A stretch of 64,000 nt of DNA from Rhizobium sp. BK251 (lineage in GTDB: Bacteria; Pseudomonadota; Alphaproteobacteria; Rhizobiales; Rhizobiaceae). Location of the stretch: assembly GCF_004345245.1 (NCBI RefSeq), contig NZ_SLUQ01000004.1:1-64000 (forward strand), read 5' to 3'. Of this stretch, positions 1 to 11,938 are shown one piece after another (the first letter of the stretch is position 1; every line of letters begins with the position of its first letter). The position numbers and the translations under genes are program-made. Below the pieces are notes generated by a model. That model made no database searches, was not told the origin of the DNA, and worked only from the letters and a program-made list of their open reading frames with translations.

Positions 1-464
1 CGGAAACTCTAGAGCGAAGGTCATCGTCGCCAGCAGCGCCGCCGCCCTCGTTCAGTGACGCGGCTTATAGACCCTACCCCTTTTCTAAGTCAACTGCATC
101 TTTCCAAAAAAAAGAAAAATCTTCGAAGCGATTGAATTTGCATCGATATTTCAATTTCGGCCCGAAAGGCGATGGCAAGGGCACCTGCGAGGACGGTCTA
201 TTCTACCGGAGATGGGCGTGTGCGGCGCATGCAACCGTGTTCGCCTCGAAATCTCGGAGGAAACAGGCCTCGCGCGACACTTATATACGCGCCTGCCCTC
301 ACAAATTCACAATCGAATGCTCTTCCGGAGACGCATGATTCACGCAGGCTCCGCACTCTATGGTGTTGGAAGCTGCGAAATTTGACTCCTGCGCGACAAA
401 TGTGCACTTCTTCCGCCGCGCGCCTGCGGGGGCCCTGGGGAAAAGAAAGCGGAATCCGATTGGC
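1..464. other. Intergenic region with a leftward promoter near the window edge
   Basis: No complete gene is seen here. Read leftward, TTGACT (93-88) and TATAAG (69-64) lie 18 bases apart, a good housekeeping-type promoter. An ATG at 24-22 would open a reading frame running off the left edge (first residues MTFALEFP), so the edge may be the start of a leftward gene, but only eight codons are visible. The rest, up to the start codon at 465, has no recognisable element. Longer open frames that run into the peptidase gene from here lack a ribosome binding site. Confidence 0.5.
64..93 (-). promoter_or_regulatory. Promoter-like TTGACT-18-TATAAG, leftward
   Basis: On the minus strand TTGACT (93-88) and TATAAG (69-64) are separated by 18 bases. 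Transcription would start near 57 and run out of the window to the left, ahead of the possible ATG at 24. The match to the sigma-70 consensus is strong; the assignment to a gene is inference, because the gene lies outside the window. Confidence 0.45.
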
Positions 465-2411
465 ATGATGACGGACAAGGTGGTGATCCGATCGCTGGGC
501 AGCGAGCCGCCAATTCTGGCTGATGGACGCCGGGCGCCTGACCGTCGCGAAATTTCCCTGCGCTGGCTTTCGGGCACGTTCCTCACCGGCATCACCTCCA
601 GCGTACTGATGGGGGTCGCTCTTTTTGCCGCTCTCGACGGGCGCCAGCAGCTTGCAATCCCCGCCGAGGCCTACGCCACCACCGACCTTTCGCACGATGC
701 CCATGCCGAGACCAACGTCACGCGTGGTGGCAGGCTGATTGTCACCGGCATTGCCGCCAAGCCCTCCGATCGTGCCATCATGGAGGTCTCGACCGTCGTG
801 CATGACGGCGAGAAGGAGGTCGTGCGCCGCCAGCCCTTCGCGCATGTGAAGATGACGCTCGCCGCCAACCACGTCGCGACCGAGGACTATCCGGATTTCG
901 ATCCGCTGGCGATCTTTTCGAGCGACGAGGGCAATTCCGTGCCCGCCAACCGCACCGGCGCCATTTACGGATCGGAAGTCGAATCCGAGGTCAGCCTCAA
1001 GACCATTGCCTTTCCGGTCAAGGATTCCTCCTTCGACACCGCCAATTCGATGACCCTCGACGAGGTGGAGGAGAACGTCCGCTCCAACGGCTCCGTGCTG
1101 ACCGACGGCAACACGCAGCTTTCGGCGCTCTATTATGTCGACCCCAGGCGCTTCGTGGCCGACGACGGCGACGTCGATCTGACAGCGGGCCTTGCGGCAC
1201 GCGTCCTCGAGCAGAACATGTCGGTCGCCGCCTCCGAGCAGGTGACGCCCCAGACGCCTGAGTATGCCGACGACATCATCCCGATCAGGCAAGACGCCGA
1301 GATCACCGCAGCACTCCAGAGCTCCGGCTATCCCAAGCCCCAGGCCGACGGCATCGCGGCCTTCCTCGGACCGCAGCTCGGCACGACCGAGCTTTCCAAG
1401 GGTGACGTCCTGCGCGTCGGCATCATCCAGAAGGGCGAGCAGGCCAAGGTCATCCGCGCCAGCGTCTATCACGGCACCAGCCATGCGATCACCATGGCGC
1501 TGAACGACAAGGGGCAGTTCGTCCCCGGCGTCGAGCCGCCGGCGCTCGAGGCGCTCGCGACCGCTTTCGACGGCAACGCCGCACCGGTCGCCGCCGGCCG
1601 TGACCTGCCCCGCGTCTATGACGGCATCTATCGTGCCGCCCTCTCCTACGGCATGACCAAGGAGATGACGGCGCTCATCATCAAGCTGCTTGCCAGCAAT
1701 GTCGACTTCCAGGCGCAGCTGAAGCCCAGCGACACGCTAGAAGCCTTCTTCTCGGTGACCGACGACAGCGGCCGGGCAACGGAGGATTCCGAGCTCCTCT
1801 ATGTCGACGCCAGGTTCGGCGACAACGAGACGCGCTTCTACCGCTTCCAGGATCCGGAAGACGGCAGCATCGATTACTTCGACGAGACCGGAAAGAGCAT
1901 CCGCCAGTTCCTGCTGCGCAACCCGGTTCCGAACGGCATCTTCAAATCGGGCTTCGGTATGCGTCGGCATCCGATCCTCGGTTTTGCCCGCATGCACACC
2001 GGCGTCGACTGGGCCGCTCCCCGCGGCACTGCGATCATCGCCGCCGGCAACGGCGTCGTCGAAAAGGCGGGCTGGGATTCCGGTGGCTACGGCAACCAGA
2101 CGATCGTCCGCCATGCCAACGGCTATGAATCCTCCTACAACCACCAGAGCGCGATCGCCAAGGGCATCGTCCCCGGCACCAAGGTTCGCCAGGGCCAGGT
2201 CATCGGCTGGGTCGGCACCACAGGCGAATCCACCGGCCCGCACCTGCATTACGAGCTGATCGTCAACGGCACCAAGGTGGATCCGCTGCGCATCCGCCTG
2301 CCGGGCGGCAAGTCGCTGGAAGGCGAAGCGCTTGCGAGGTTCGAAGACGAGCGCAAGCGCATCGATACGCTTCTCAACATCAAGCCGAGCGACCAGGTCG
2401 CAAGCCGATAG
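465..2411 (+). CDS. M23 family metallopeptidase, membrane-anchored
   Basis: This encodes a 648-residue LytM/M23 endopeptidase that probably cleaves peptidoglycan cross-links in the periplasm. A single hydrophobic segment (about residues 37-60) anchors the N terminus; a long middle region contains a LysM/OapA-like stretch; the C-terminal peptidase domain (about 490-610) has the zinc ligands of the family, H511-T-G-V-D515 and H593-L-H595. I chose ATG 465, with a purine-rich AAAGAAAG upstream, over the in-frame ATG at 360, which adds 35 residues without a binding site. It is convergent with clpB, and the two genes share a hairpin at 2455-2476. Function is inferred from the domain; the physiological substrate is unknown. 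Confidence 0.9.
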   Translation: MMTDKVVIRSLGSEPPILADGRRAPDRREISLRWLSGTFLTGITSSVLMGVALFAALDGRQQLAIPAEAYATTDLSHDAHAETNVTRGGRLIVTGIAAKPSDRAIMEVSTVVHDGEKEVVRRQPFAHVKMTLAANHVATEDYPDFDPLAIFSSDEGNSVPANRTGAIYGSEVESEVSLKTIAFPVKDSSFDTANSMTLDEVEENVRSNGSVLTDGNTQLSALYYVDPRRFVADDGDVDLTAGLAARVLEQNMSVAASEQVTPQTPEYADDIIPIRQDAEITAALQSSGYPKPQADGIAAFLGPQLGTTELSKGDVLRVGIIQKGEQAKVIRASVYHGTSHAITMALNDKGQFVPGVEPPALEALATAFDGNAAPVAAGRDLPRVYDGIYRAALSYGMTKEMTALIIKLLASNVDFQAQLKPSDTLEAFFSVTDDSGRATEDSELLYVDARFGDNETRFYRFQDPEDGSIDYFDETGKSIRQFLLRNPVPNGIFKSGFGMRRHPILGFARMHTGVDWAAPRGTAIIAAGNGVVEKAGWDSGGYGNQTIVRHANGYESSYNHQSAIAKGIVPGTKVRQGQVIGWVGTTGESTGPHLHYELIVNGTKVDPLRIRLPGGKSLEGEALARFEDERKRIDTLLNIKPSDQVASR

Positions 2412-2454
2412 GATCGGCCCCGGGAACGGGCATCGTTCGACTCCGCAAACGAAA

Positions 2455-2485
2455 ATGGCGGCCCGAGGGCCGCCATCCGTCTTTT
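2455..2485. terminator. Bidirectional intrinsic terminator between the M23 gene and clpB
   Basis: ATGGCGGCCC (2455-2464) pairs with GGGCCGCCAT (2467-2476). A short T-rich tract (CTTTT, 2481-2485) follows on the plus strand, and AAAA (2452-2455) gives T residues on the minus strand. Both convergent genes can end here. Confidence 0.75.
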
Positions 2486-2499
2486 CCTGCTGACAAGGC

Positions 2500-5100
<2,601 letters not shown>

Positions 5101-5225
5101 GCTTTACCTCCATGTATCGTCCCGCCCTTTCATAAGGCACGGACCGATGATTGAGATTGAGCTCCCTCAAAAGGCGAGCTCTTGCCTGCCGCATCTGGGA
5201 TTTGCGGCCGGGTCGTTCGAGCAGA

Positions 5226-5254
5226 ATATGGGACAGCCAGCGGGGAGTTTAAAG
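5226..5254 (-). promoter_or_regulatory. RpoH (sigma-32)-like promoter of clpB
   Basis: On the minus strand CTTTAAA (5254-5248) and TCCCATAT (5233-5226) are 14 bases apart. The heat-shock consensus is CTTGAAA, 11-16 bases, CCCCATNT, so this has one mismatch in each box. It lies between the upstream terminator and clpB, the expected place for a heat-shock promoter. Confidence 0.5.
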
Positions 5255-5267
5255 AGCAGCACAAACG

Positions 5268-5293
5268 AAAAAACCCCGGCAGTTGCCGGGGTT
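5268..5293 (-). terminator. Intrinsic terminator of the DUF4167 gene
   Basis: Leftward transcripts from the DUF4167 gene meet AACCCCGGC/GCCGGGGTT (5293-5285 with 5280-5272; four-base loop), followed on the minus strand by a run of six T residues (5273-5268). It is a textbook rho-independent terminator and separates this gene from clpB. Confidence 0.9.
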
Positions 5294-5327
5294 CTGGTCG
5301 GTGGGCGTTTCGTGCCCGTCCATGCAC

Positions 5328-5981
5328 CTATTCGGTCGAAGCGTCTGCCAGCTCCGGCGAATCGGTGGACCCTTCCGGGGCTGCCTCGCCATTGGCACGG
5401 CGCGGCTGCCGGCGCGGCCGGTTGCCGGCGTTGCGGCGGCGCGGCGTCCGTTCGCGCGGTTCGCCGGAAGCCGGCGTTTCCTCTTCGATGGCAACCTCGG
5501 CCGGAATGCCTTCGATCACCGGCTGCGGGCCGGTGCCGTCGATGACTTCCCTCACGGGCTGCGGAGCAGCGGCAACCGGCGCCGGGGCACGCTCTTCCAT
5601 CTCGACTGAATCGAGGTCGTCCATGTCGCGCTCGACAGACTCGCGGTCGCCGAAGTCGGCGCGATCCTCGCGGCTGAAGCGGTCCTGCATCTGCGCCTGC
5701 GCGGCAGCAATGATGCGGTTGTAGTGCTCTGCGTGCTGAAGATAGTTCTCGGCAATGACCCGGTCGCCGGCACTCTGGGCGTCGCGGGCAAGTGTGGCAT
5801 ATTTCTCGGCAATGTGCTGGGCCGTACCACGAATCTTCACGTCCGGACCCGAGCTGTCGTAGGTCCGCGTCAGCGGGTTCGAGCCCTTGCGGTTGAAGTT
5901 GTTGTTGTTGCCGTTGTTGTTGTTATTATTGTTGTTATTGCCACGCCCTCGACCGCGCTTGTTCTGCTGTCCTGGCCTCAT
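5328..5981 (-). CDS. DUF4167 domain protein with N-terminal poly-Asn run
   Basis: The 217-residue product begins MRPGQQNKRGRGRG, continues into nine Asn, Gly and four Asn (residues 15-28), and then a conserved segment of about 75 residues (PLTRTYDSSGPDVKIRGTAQ and the helix that follows), which is the DUF4167 region of Rhizobiales. The C-terminal half is acidic, then Arg/Pro-rich. The basic Arg-Gly head and basic tail suggest nucleic-acid binding, which is inference; no role is established to my knowledge. I chose ATG 5981 because AGGTGAG precedes it by seven bases; the ATG at 5999 adds six residues and lacks such a site. It is followed by a strong terminator. Confidence 0.85.
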   Translation of the reverse strand: MRPGQQNKRGRGRGNNNNNNNNNGNNNNFNRKGSNPLTRTYDSSGPDVKIRGTAQHIAEKYATLARDAQSAGDRVIAENYLQHAEHYNRIIAAAQAQMQDRFSREDRADFGDRESVERDMDDLDSVEMEERAPAPVAAAPQPVREVIDGTGPQPVIEGIPAEVAIEEETPASGEPRERTPRRRNAGNRPRRQPRRANGEAAPEGSTDSPELADASTE

Positions 5982-6327
5982 CGATCCACTCACCTGCATT
6001 CTCTTGTTTTGATGATTAATGGCACATGCCGCCGTGGGCGGGAAAAATCCGGCCCCGGGCTTTCATGTGCCCGCAAGGCAGACTGCGCCCATGCGCCGGC
6101 CTGCCGCTCGTTCCTAAGTCAGATTGACTGATTCACGCATCAGGTTGTGCTCAACCTTTGAAACTCTCGTCAAAGAGGGAACCCCCGAGGTCGAACAGGA
6201 CTCGAACGATACTTCGTCCATGCCTAGTAGCCCGACGCGTAGGGGCAACCTATATTGCTTCCTTGGGAAATCCAAGCCTTTTCTTCGCAATTGCAATGAT
6301 GTTCCATCTATTGCAACAAATCGTCGC
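5982..6327. other. Intergenic region between prmC and the DUF4167 gene, with a doubtful short frame
   Basis: About 346 bases of visibly lower GC than the flanks. On the minus strand a 60-codon frame (6296-6114, TTG start) reads smoothly to its end (...VGLLGMDEVSFESCSTSG... to MRESVNLT) but lacks a ribosome binding site. It may be a decayed gene, and I do not call it as coding. The promoter for the DUF4167 gene must lie here; I could not pick out boxes with confidence. A GTTCGAGTCC motif resembling a tRNA T-loop is present on the minus strand near 6195, but its arm does not pair. Confidence 0.4.
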
Positions 6328-7200
6328 TTAACTCTTGTACGCGAACACCACTACACGATCATTTTTGCCATAATCGCGGACCGATTCAAGCAGGCGGAAA
6401 TTTTCCGCAGTAAAAATCGCGGTCACTTCCATGCGCTGATCGTAGCCAATCTCCAGTCCGACGATGCCATCCTGGCAGAGGAACCTTGCCGCATCCTTGG
6501 CAATCGCCCGATAGGCATCAAGCCCATCGTTGCCGCCGTCCAGCGCTGCCGCCGGATCGTGTTCCTTCACTTCGGGAGCGAGAGTGGAAATGACACTGGA
6601 TGGAATATAGGGCGGATTTGAGACAATGGCGTGAAATTCGCCCGAAATTTTTCCGAACCAGCTTCCTTCTATCGCCTCGAAGCGGCCATCCAGGCCGTTC
6701 TCGCGCGCATTTTTCTGCGCCGCAAGCACCGCGCCCGCGGCAATGTCGACACCTGTTCCGATCGCCTCCGGGCACTCCTTCAAAAGGGCCAGGCATATGG
6801 CGCCCGTGCCGGTGCCGAGATCAAGGATTCTCACTTCGCCATGCGTCGCCGCCAGGCGCCTCACATGCGGGAGCATCGTGTCCACGAGGATTTCCGTGTC
6901 CGGCCTTGGTTCCAGCGTATCGGGCGAAAGCTCGAGCGCCAGCCCGTAAAATTCGCGTCTGCCGAGGATCCGGTACACCGGTTCGCGGTCCAGCCGCCGC
7001 CGGATCGCATCCTCGATCCGCTGGGCCGAGGTCGCCTCGACCTGTTCCTTCTCCCGGCTCAGCAGCTCGACCCTCGAAAGTCCGAGCAGGCCGCCAATCA
7101 GGATGTGGGCATCGGCGGCCGCGTTCTCAAGCCCCGCCGCCGCAAACCGGGTTCGCGCCCGGTTAAGGAGCTCGCCGATCGTCGGGCCCGGCAGGCTCAT
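6328..7200 (-). CDS. prmC: Peptide chain release factor N5-glutamine methyltransferase PrmC (HemK)
   Basis: The enzyme methylates the Gln of the GGQ loop of release factors 1 and 2, using S-adenosylmethionine. The 290-residue sequence has the helical N-terminal domain (about 1-90), the SAM-binding motif [15 protein letters not shown] (about 125-139) and the family-defining NPPYIPSS motif (about 195) that contacts the target glutamine. Its ATG overlaps the stop codon of prfA by four bases (ATGA), so the methylase is translationally coupled to its own substrate. It is the last gene of the leftward lysC-ptsP-prfA-prmC series. Confidence 0.97.
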   Translation of the reverse strand: MSLPGPTIGELLNRARTRFAAAGLENAAADAHILIGGLLGLSRVELLSREKEQVEATSAQRIEDAIRRRLDREPVYRILGRREFYGLALELSPDTLEPRPDTEILVDTMLPHVRRLAATHGEVRILDLGTGTGAICLALLKECPEAIGTGVDIAAGAVLAAQKNARENGLDGRFEAIEGSWFGKISGEFHAIVSNPPYIPSSVISTLAPEVKEHDPAAALDGGNDGLDAYRAIAKDAARFLCQDGIVGLEIGYDQRMEVTAIFTAENFRLLESVRDYGKNDRVVVFAYKS

Positions 7201-8276
7201 TGCTGTTCGCCGAGGCTCGCGAGCTGGCTCGCCTGATAGTCGGCCAGAAGCGCGTCGACCACCTCGCTGATTTCGCCTTCCATCATCCGGTCGAGCTTGT
7301 AGAGCGTCAGGTTGATGCGGTGGTCGGTGACGCGGCCCTGGGGGAAATTATAAGTGCGAATGCGCTCCGAGCGGTCGCCGGAGCCCACCTGGCTCTTGCG
7401 ATCGGCGGACCGCTCGCTGTCGGCGCGCTGGCGTTCCATGTCGAAAAGCCGCGAGCGCAGGACCTGCATCGCCTTGGCGCGGTTCTGGTGCTGGGACTTC
7501 TCCGAGCTCGTCACCACGATCCCGGTCGGCAGATGGGTGATGCGTACGGCCGAGTCGGTGGTGTTGACATGCTGTCCGCCCGCGCCCGAAGAGCGCATCG
7601 TGTCGATGCGGATATCCTCCGGCCGGATCGCGATGTCGATCTCCTCGGCCTCAGGGAGAACTGCGACCGTTGCCGCCGAGGTGTGGATGCGCCCGCTCGC
7701 CTCCGTCTCCGGCACGCGCTGCACCCGGTGCACGCCGGACTCGAACTTGAGCTTGGCGAAGACGCCCTTGCCGGTGATCGTCGCGATGATTTCCTTGAAG
7801 CCGCCGGCCTCGCCTTCGCTCGCCGAAAGGATCTCCACCTTCCAGCCGTTGGCGGCGGCGAAACGCTCGTACATGCGGAACAGGTCGCCGGCGAAGAGGG
7901 CCGCCTCCGAACCGCCGGTTCCGGCGCGGATTTCGAGGATCGCGCTCTTCTCGTCGGCCGCATCCTTCGGCAGGAGCAGGATCTGTATCTCCTGCTCCAG
8001 CGTCTCGATACGCTCCTTCACGTCGGGCAGTTCCATCTCCGCAAGCTCGCGCATCTCGCGATCGACGGTCCTATCGGCAAGCATCGCCTCGATGTCGGCG
8101 AGCTCGGCGACTGCCTTTTCATAGGCGCGGATCTTCGTCACCACCGGCTGCAGTTCGGAATATTCCGAAGCAAGCTTCACATAGACGTCCGCGGACGGAC
8201 CCGCGGACATGCGGGCCTCGATCTCGCCGAAGCGGCGCTCCAGCTCGCGCATCTTTTCAACGGGAAGCTTGGCCAC
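7197..8276 (-). CDS. prfA: Peptide chain release factor 1
   Basis: Release factor 1 recognises UAA and UAG and triggers peptide release on the ribosome. The 359-residue length is typical. The catalytic loop [13 protein letters not shown] (about residues 228-240) is intact, and a PxT-type codon-recognition segment lies ahead of it in the middle domain. It starts 29 bases after the ptsP stop and overlaps prmC by four bases at its end. Because this factor reads UAG, it would compete with any readthrough of the in-frame TAG in the membrane-protein gene at 36650. Confidence 0.97.
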   Translation of the reverse strand: MAKLPVEKMRELERRFGEIEARMSAGPSADVYVKLASEYSELQPVVTKIRAYEKAVAELADIEAMLADRTVDREMRELAEMELPDVKERIETLEQEIQILLLPKDAADEKSAILEIRAGTGGSEAALFAGDLFRMYERFAAANGWKVEILSASEGEAGGFKEIIATITGKGVFAKLKFESGVHRVQRVPETEASGRIHTSAATVAVLPEAEEIDIAIRPEDIRIDTMRSSGAGGQHVNTTDSAVRITHLPTGIVVTSSEKSQHQNRAKAMQVLRSRLFDMERQRADSERSADRKSQVGSGDRSERIRTYNFPQGRVTDHRINLTLYKLDRMMEGEISEVVDALLADYQASQLASLGEQQ

Positions 8277-8305
8277 CCTTCGCTCCAGTTCTTCTTATTG
8301 TTCTC

Positions 8306-10573
8306 TTACAGCGGAATATTGTTGCTCTCGGCGAAGCGGGCAAGGATTTCGCGGACCGAATGTTGCGGCTTCGTGTCGTCCAGCGCCTCGTGGAGCACCG
8401 CTCCGAGCGCATCGATATCGAGCCCAAGCAGCATTGCCTTGACCGGACCGATCGACGCCGGCGACATCGATACCGAGCGGAAGCCGATGCCGAACAGGGC
8501 GAGCGCCGAGATCGTCTTGCCCGCCATCTCGCCGCAGAGCGTCACCGGTGTATCGTTGCGTTCGCCGGCCCTTACGATGTCGCGCAGCACCCTCAGGAAC
8601 GGCCTTCCCAGCACGTCGAACCGGTCGGAGACGCGGGCGTTGCCGCGGTCGACGGCCATCGTGAACTGGAAGAGGTCGTTCGAGCCGACCGAAACGAAGT
8701 CCACCGCATCCATCAGCTCGTCGAGCTGCCAGAGCAGCGACGGCACTTCCAGCATCGCGCCGAACTGCAGCTTGCGCGGCAGGCCATGGCCGAAGCGCGA
8801 AAGATGCTGCACTTCCTTCTGCAGCAGTTCGCGCACGGCCCTGATCTCCGAAACCTCGGTGACCATGGGCACCATCATCTTCAGCTCGGTGCCGGCGGCC
8901 GCCTTCAGCATCGCCCGAAGCTGGGTGCGCAGCAGGCCGGGACGGTCGAGCGAGAGGCGGATCGCACGCCAGCCGAGGGCCGGGTTCTCCTCCTCGTGCC
9001 CGCGGAAATAAGGCACGACCTTGTCGCCGCCGATGTCGAGCGTACGGAAGGTGACGCTGCGCCCACCGGCCTGCTTCATGACGCTGCGGTAGAAGGCTTC
9101 CTGTTCCTCCGCTTTCGGCATGGTGGAGGCGATCATGAACTGCAGCTCGGTGCGGAAGAGGCCAATGCCCTCGGCACCCGATTCGGCAAGCTGCGGCAGG
9201 TCGACCAGCAGGCCCGCATTCATCAGCAGCGTGATGCGCTTGCCGTCCTTGGTGACCGGCTCCACGGCCCGCAGCGCCCGGAACTGTTCCTGCCTGCGCG
9301 CCCGGAAACGGACTTTCTCCTCGTAGGAACGCTGGTGCTCCGGCATCGGACGCAGATGCACATGGCCCTCGTCGCCATCGATGATCACCGCGTCTCCGTT
9401 TTCGGCAAGCGCCACGACACCGGCCGCCTGGCCGATAACGGGAATGCCCATGGCGCGCGCCACGATGACGACATGGCTCGTGACCGCGCCCTCTTCCAGC
9501 ACGAGGCCGCGCACGTTTGTCCTCGGATAGTCGAGAAGCTCTGCCGCACCCATCGCCCGGGCAAGGACGATCGCGTCGCTCGGAAAGCCTTCGGCGGTCG
9601 AGCGGCCGGTGTGACCGATCAGCTGGCGCAGCAGGCGGTTGGCGAGATCCTCGAAATCGTGCATCCGCTCGCGCAGATAGGGATCGGTGAGGCGTATCAT
9701 CCGCGCCTTGGTGTCGCTCTGCACCTTTTCCACCGCCGCTTCCGCGGTCAGGCCGTTGCGGATCGCCTCTTCCAGCTTGCGCACCCATCCCTGGTCGTGG
9801 GCGAACATGCGGTAGGTTTCCAGCACCTCGCGGTGCTCGCCCTCCATGGAGACGTCGCGGCGCGACAGCATGTCGTCGATGGAGATGCGGAGGGAGCCCA
9901 GCGCATCGGCCAGCCGCCCGATCTCCTTCTCCGTATCTTCGTTGAGCAGGTTGGTCACAACGATGCGCGGCTCGTGCAGCACGACATAGCCGAGGCCGAT
10001 GCCTTCGTTATAAGTGTCGCCGTCGATGGTGACGGAGCGCGTCAGGTCGAGTTCGAGGCCCGGCTTGGTGATCTTCTTGAGCTCGCCGGTCGCGACCATT
10101 TCGGCCAGCACCATCGCCGTCGTCTCGAGCGCCTCGAGCTCTTCCTCGCGATAGTTGCGGCTCGCCTTGTTCTGCACGACGAGAACGCCGAGCGAACGCC
10201 CCGCGCGCAGGATCGGCACGCCGAGGAAGGAATGGTAGATCTCTTCGCCGGTTTCCGGCAGGTAGCGGAAGGCCGGGTGCGATTGCGCGTCCGAGAGGTT
10301 CAGCGGCTGTGCGGATGCCGCGATCGTGCCGACGAGGCCCTGCCCCATCTTCAGTTGCGAGAGATGGACGGCCTCTTTCTTGAGGCCCTCGGTGGCGTAG
10401 AGTTCGAGCACGCCGTCGGCGCGCAGCACGTAGACCGAGCAGACTTCCGCGACCATGTTGGACGCGATCTGGCGCACGATCCGGTCAAGCCTCTCCTGGG
10501 GCTCCAGCGGTTCCGCCATGAGTTCGCGTAACCGCTTGAGCAGAACACGCGGACCGCCAGAAAGGTCTCTCAT
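8306..10573 (-). CDS. ptsP: Phosphoenolpyruvate-protein phosphotransferase, nitrogen-type enzyme I
   Basis: This 755-residue protein is enzyme I of the nitrogen phosphotransferase system. It takes phosphate from phosphoenolpyruvate and passes it to NPr, linking carbon and nitrogen state to regulation rather than sugar uptake. An N-terminal GAF domain (about residues 18-160) marks the Ntr type. The phosphohistidine domain has TSHVVIVARAMGIPV (His about residue 365), and the C-terminal TIM-barrel PEP-binding domain contains the conserved GGDK and GSNDLFQFTMAVDR segments. It lies between lysC and prfA on the same strand (gaps 90 and 29 bases), an order I recall from other Rhizobiaceae. Confidence 0.95.
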   Translation of the reverse strand: MRDLSGGPRVLLKRLRELMAEPLEPQERLDRIVRQIASNMVAEVCSVYVLRADGVLELYATEGLKKEAVHLSQLKMGQGLVGTIAASAQPLNLSDAQSHPAFRYLPETGEEIYHSFLGVPILRAGRSLGVLVVQNKASRNYREEELEALETTAMVLAEMVATGELKKITKPGLELDLTRSVTIDGDTYNEGIGLGYVVLHEPRIVVTNLLNEDTEKEIGRLADALGSLRISIDDMLSRRDVSMEGEHREVLETYRMFAHDQGWVRKLEEAIRNGLTAEAAVEKVQSDTKARMIRLTDPYLRERMHDFEDLANRLLRQLIGHTGRSTAEGFPSDAIVLARAMGAAELLDYPRTNVRGLVLEEGAVTSHVVIVARAMGIPVIGQAAGVVALAENGDAVIIDGDEGHVHLRPMPEHQRSYEEKVRFRARRQEQFRALRAVEPVTKDGKRITLLMNAGLLVDLPQLAESGAEGIGLFRTELQFMIASTMPKAEEQEAFYRSVMKQAGGRSVTFRTLDIGGDKVVPYFRGHEEENPALGWRAIRLSLDRPGLLRTQLRAMLKAAAGTELKMMVPMVTEVSEIRAVRELLQKEVQHLSRFGHGLPRKLQFGAMLEVPSLLWQLDELMDAVDFVSVGSNDLFQFTMAVDRGNARVSDRFDVLGRPFLRVLRDIVRAGERNDTPVTLCGEMAGKTISALALFGIGFRSVSMSPASIGPVKAMLLGLDIDALGAVLHEALDDTKPQHSVREILARFAESNNIPL

Positions 10574-10663
10574 TGCGTATCAAGCTCCCGAAAAGACGAT
10601 GTCATGCGCGCGAGCCGCCAGCCGGTGTGTTCCCATGCACCGTTCCGGCAGACCGGATGTCGA

Positions 10664-11938
10664 TCAACTCTTATCCAGACCGTAGCAGGAATGCAAAGTC
10701 CGAACCGCAAGTTCCGCGTATGGACCGTCGATAAGAATGGAAATCTTGATTTCCGAGGTGGTGATCGCCTTGATGTTGATGCCTTTTTCGGCAAGTGCGC
10801 GGAAAGCGGTCGCTGCAACGCCCGCGTGCGAGCGCATTCCGATACCGATGACAGACACCTTCACGAGACCTGATTCGTTCTGGATGACGTCGTAGCCGAT
10901 CTTCTGCTTGTTCTCGCCGAGAACCTTGATCGCCTTTTCGACATCGCCCGAGGGCACGGTGAAGGTCATGTCGGTCTTCGACCCGTCCTCGGAAATGTTC
11001 TGGACGATCATGTCGACATTGATGTGGCTTTCGGCGAGCGGCCCGAAGATGGCGGCCGAAACGCCGGGCCGGTCTGAAAGACGCCTCAGCGAGATTTGTG
11101 CCTCATCCTTGGCATAGGCGATGCCGGTTACGACTTCCTGTTCCACGATCTCTTCCTCGTCACAAATCAGCGTTCCGGGCGGGTTCAAGAGGTCGCCCAT
11201 GCCCGGCGCATCGGGATCCTCGAAGGAGGAACGCACAAAGGTGCGCACCTTGTGCACCATGGCAAGCTCAACGGAGCGCACCTGCAGCACCTTGGCGCCC
11301 AGCGACGCCATTTCCAGCATTTCTTCGAAGGCGATCTTCTTCAGACGACGCGCCTGCGGCACGATGCGCGGGTCGGTCGTGTAGACGCCGTCGACATCGG
11401 TGTAGATATCGCAGCGGTCGGCCTTCACCGCCGCGGCGATTGCCACCGCCGACGTGTCCGAGCCGCCGCGCCCGAGCGTCGCGATGCGGTTGTCGGGACC
11501 GAGCCCCTGGAAGCCGGAGATGACGGCAACCTGCCCCTCGCCCATGCGCTTGATGATGTCGGAGCCGTCGATCTCCAGGATTCGCGCTGCGCCATGGGCG
11601 TTGTCGGTGCGGATCGGGATCTGCCAGCCCTGCCAGGAGCGCGCATTGATGTCCATCGCCTGCAGCGCGATCGCCAGCAGCCCGGAGGTCACCTGCTCGC
11701 CGGAAGCGACGACTGCGTCATATTCGCGCGCATCGTAGAAAGGCGAGTTCGCGCCGACGACCTTGGGCGTGTTCTGCACCCAGCCGACCAGCTCGTTGGT
11801 CTTGCCCGACATGGCGGAAACGACGACCGCAACCTCATGGCCGGCATCGACTTCGCGTTTGACATGGCGGGCGACGTTCTTGATGCGGTCCAGGTCAGCG
11901 ACGGAAGTCCCGCCGAATTTCATCACGATGCGTGCCAT
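10664..11938 (-). CDS. lysC: Aspartate kinase
   Basis: The enzyme phosphorylates aspartate, the first step to lysine, threonine, methionine and diaminopimelate. The 424 residues start with the family signature KFGGTSVADLDRI, carry the kinase domain to about residue 245, and end in tandem ACT domains (about 265-420) that usually bind the feedback inhibitors lysine or threonine. GGTAGAGATAT precedes the ATG. It is first in the leftward series lysC-ptsP-prfA-prmC. It also marks the left edge of the accessory-looking block: in rhizobial genomes I recall, ubiG lies close to lysC, whereas here it is 33 kb away. Confidence 0.97.
   Translation of the reverse strand: MARIVMKFGGTSVADLDRIKNVARHVKREVDAGHEVAVVVSAMSGKTNELVGWVQNTPKVVGANSPFYDAREYDAVVASGEQVTSGLLAIALQAMDINARSWQGWQIPIRTDNAHGAARILEIDGSDIIKRMGEGQVAVISGFQGLGPDNRIATLGRGGSDTSAVAIAAAVKADRCDIYTDVDGVYTTDPRIVPQARRLKKIAFEEMLEMASLGAKVLQVRSVELAMVHKVRTFVRSSFEDPDAPGMGDLLNPPGTLICDEEEIVEQEVVTGIAYAKDEAQISLRRLSDRPGVSAAIFGPLAESHINVDMIVQNISEDGSKTDMTFTVPSGDVEKAIKVLGENKQKIGYDVIQNESGLVKVSVIGIGMRSHAGVAATAFRALAEKGINIKAITTSEIKISILIDGPYAELAVRTLHSCYGLDKS

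Noticed and set aside
198..1484. 428-codon open frame opposite the M23 peptidase gene
   Set aside because: It lies antisense to a gene with clear domains and is Gly/Asp/Arg-rich in the manner of GC-rich shadow frames; no ribosome binding site.
6180..6215. Possible tRNA or tmRNA piece on the minus strand (GTTCGAGTCC)
   Set aside because: The bases on either side do not form a T-arm stem, and no acceptor stem or anticodon arm could be drawn.
8360..10531. 723-codon open frame opposite ptsP
   Set aside because: It mirrors the ptsP reading frame, lacks any domain, and is explained by high GC at third positions.
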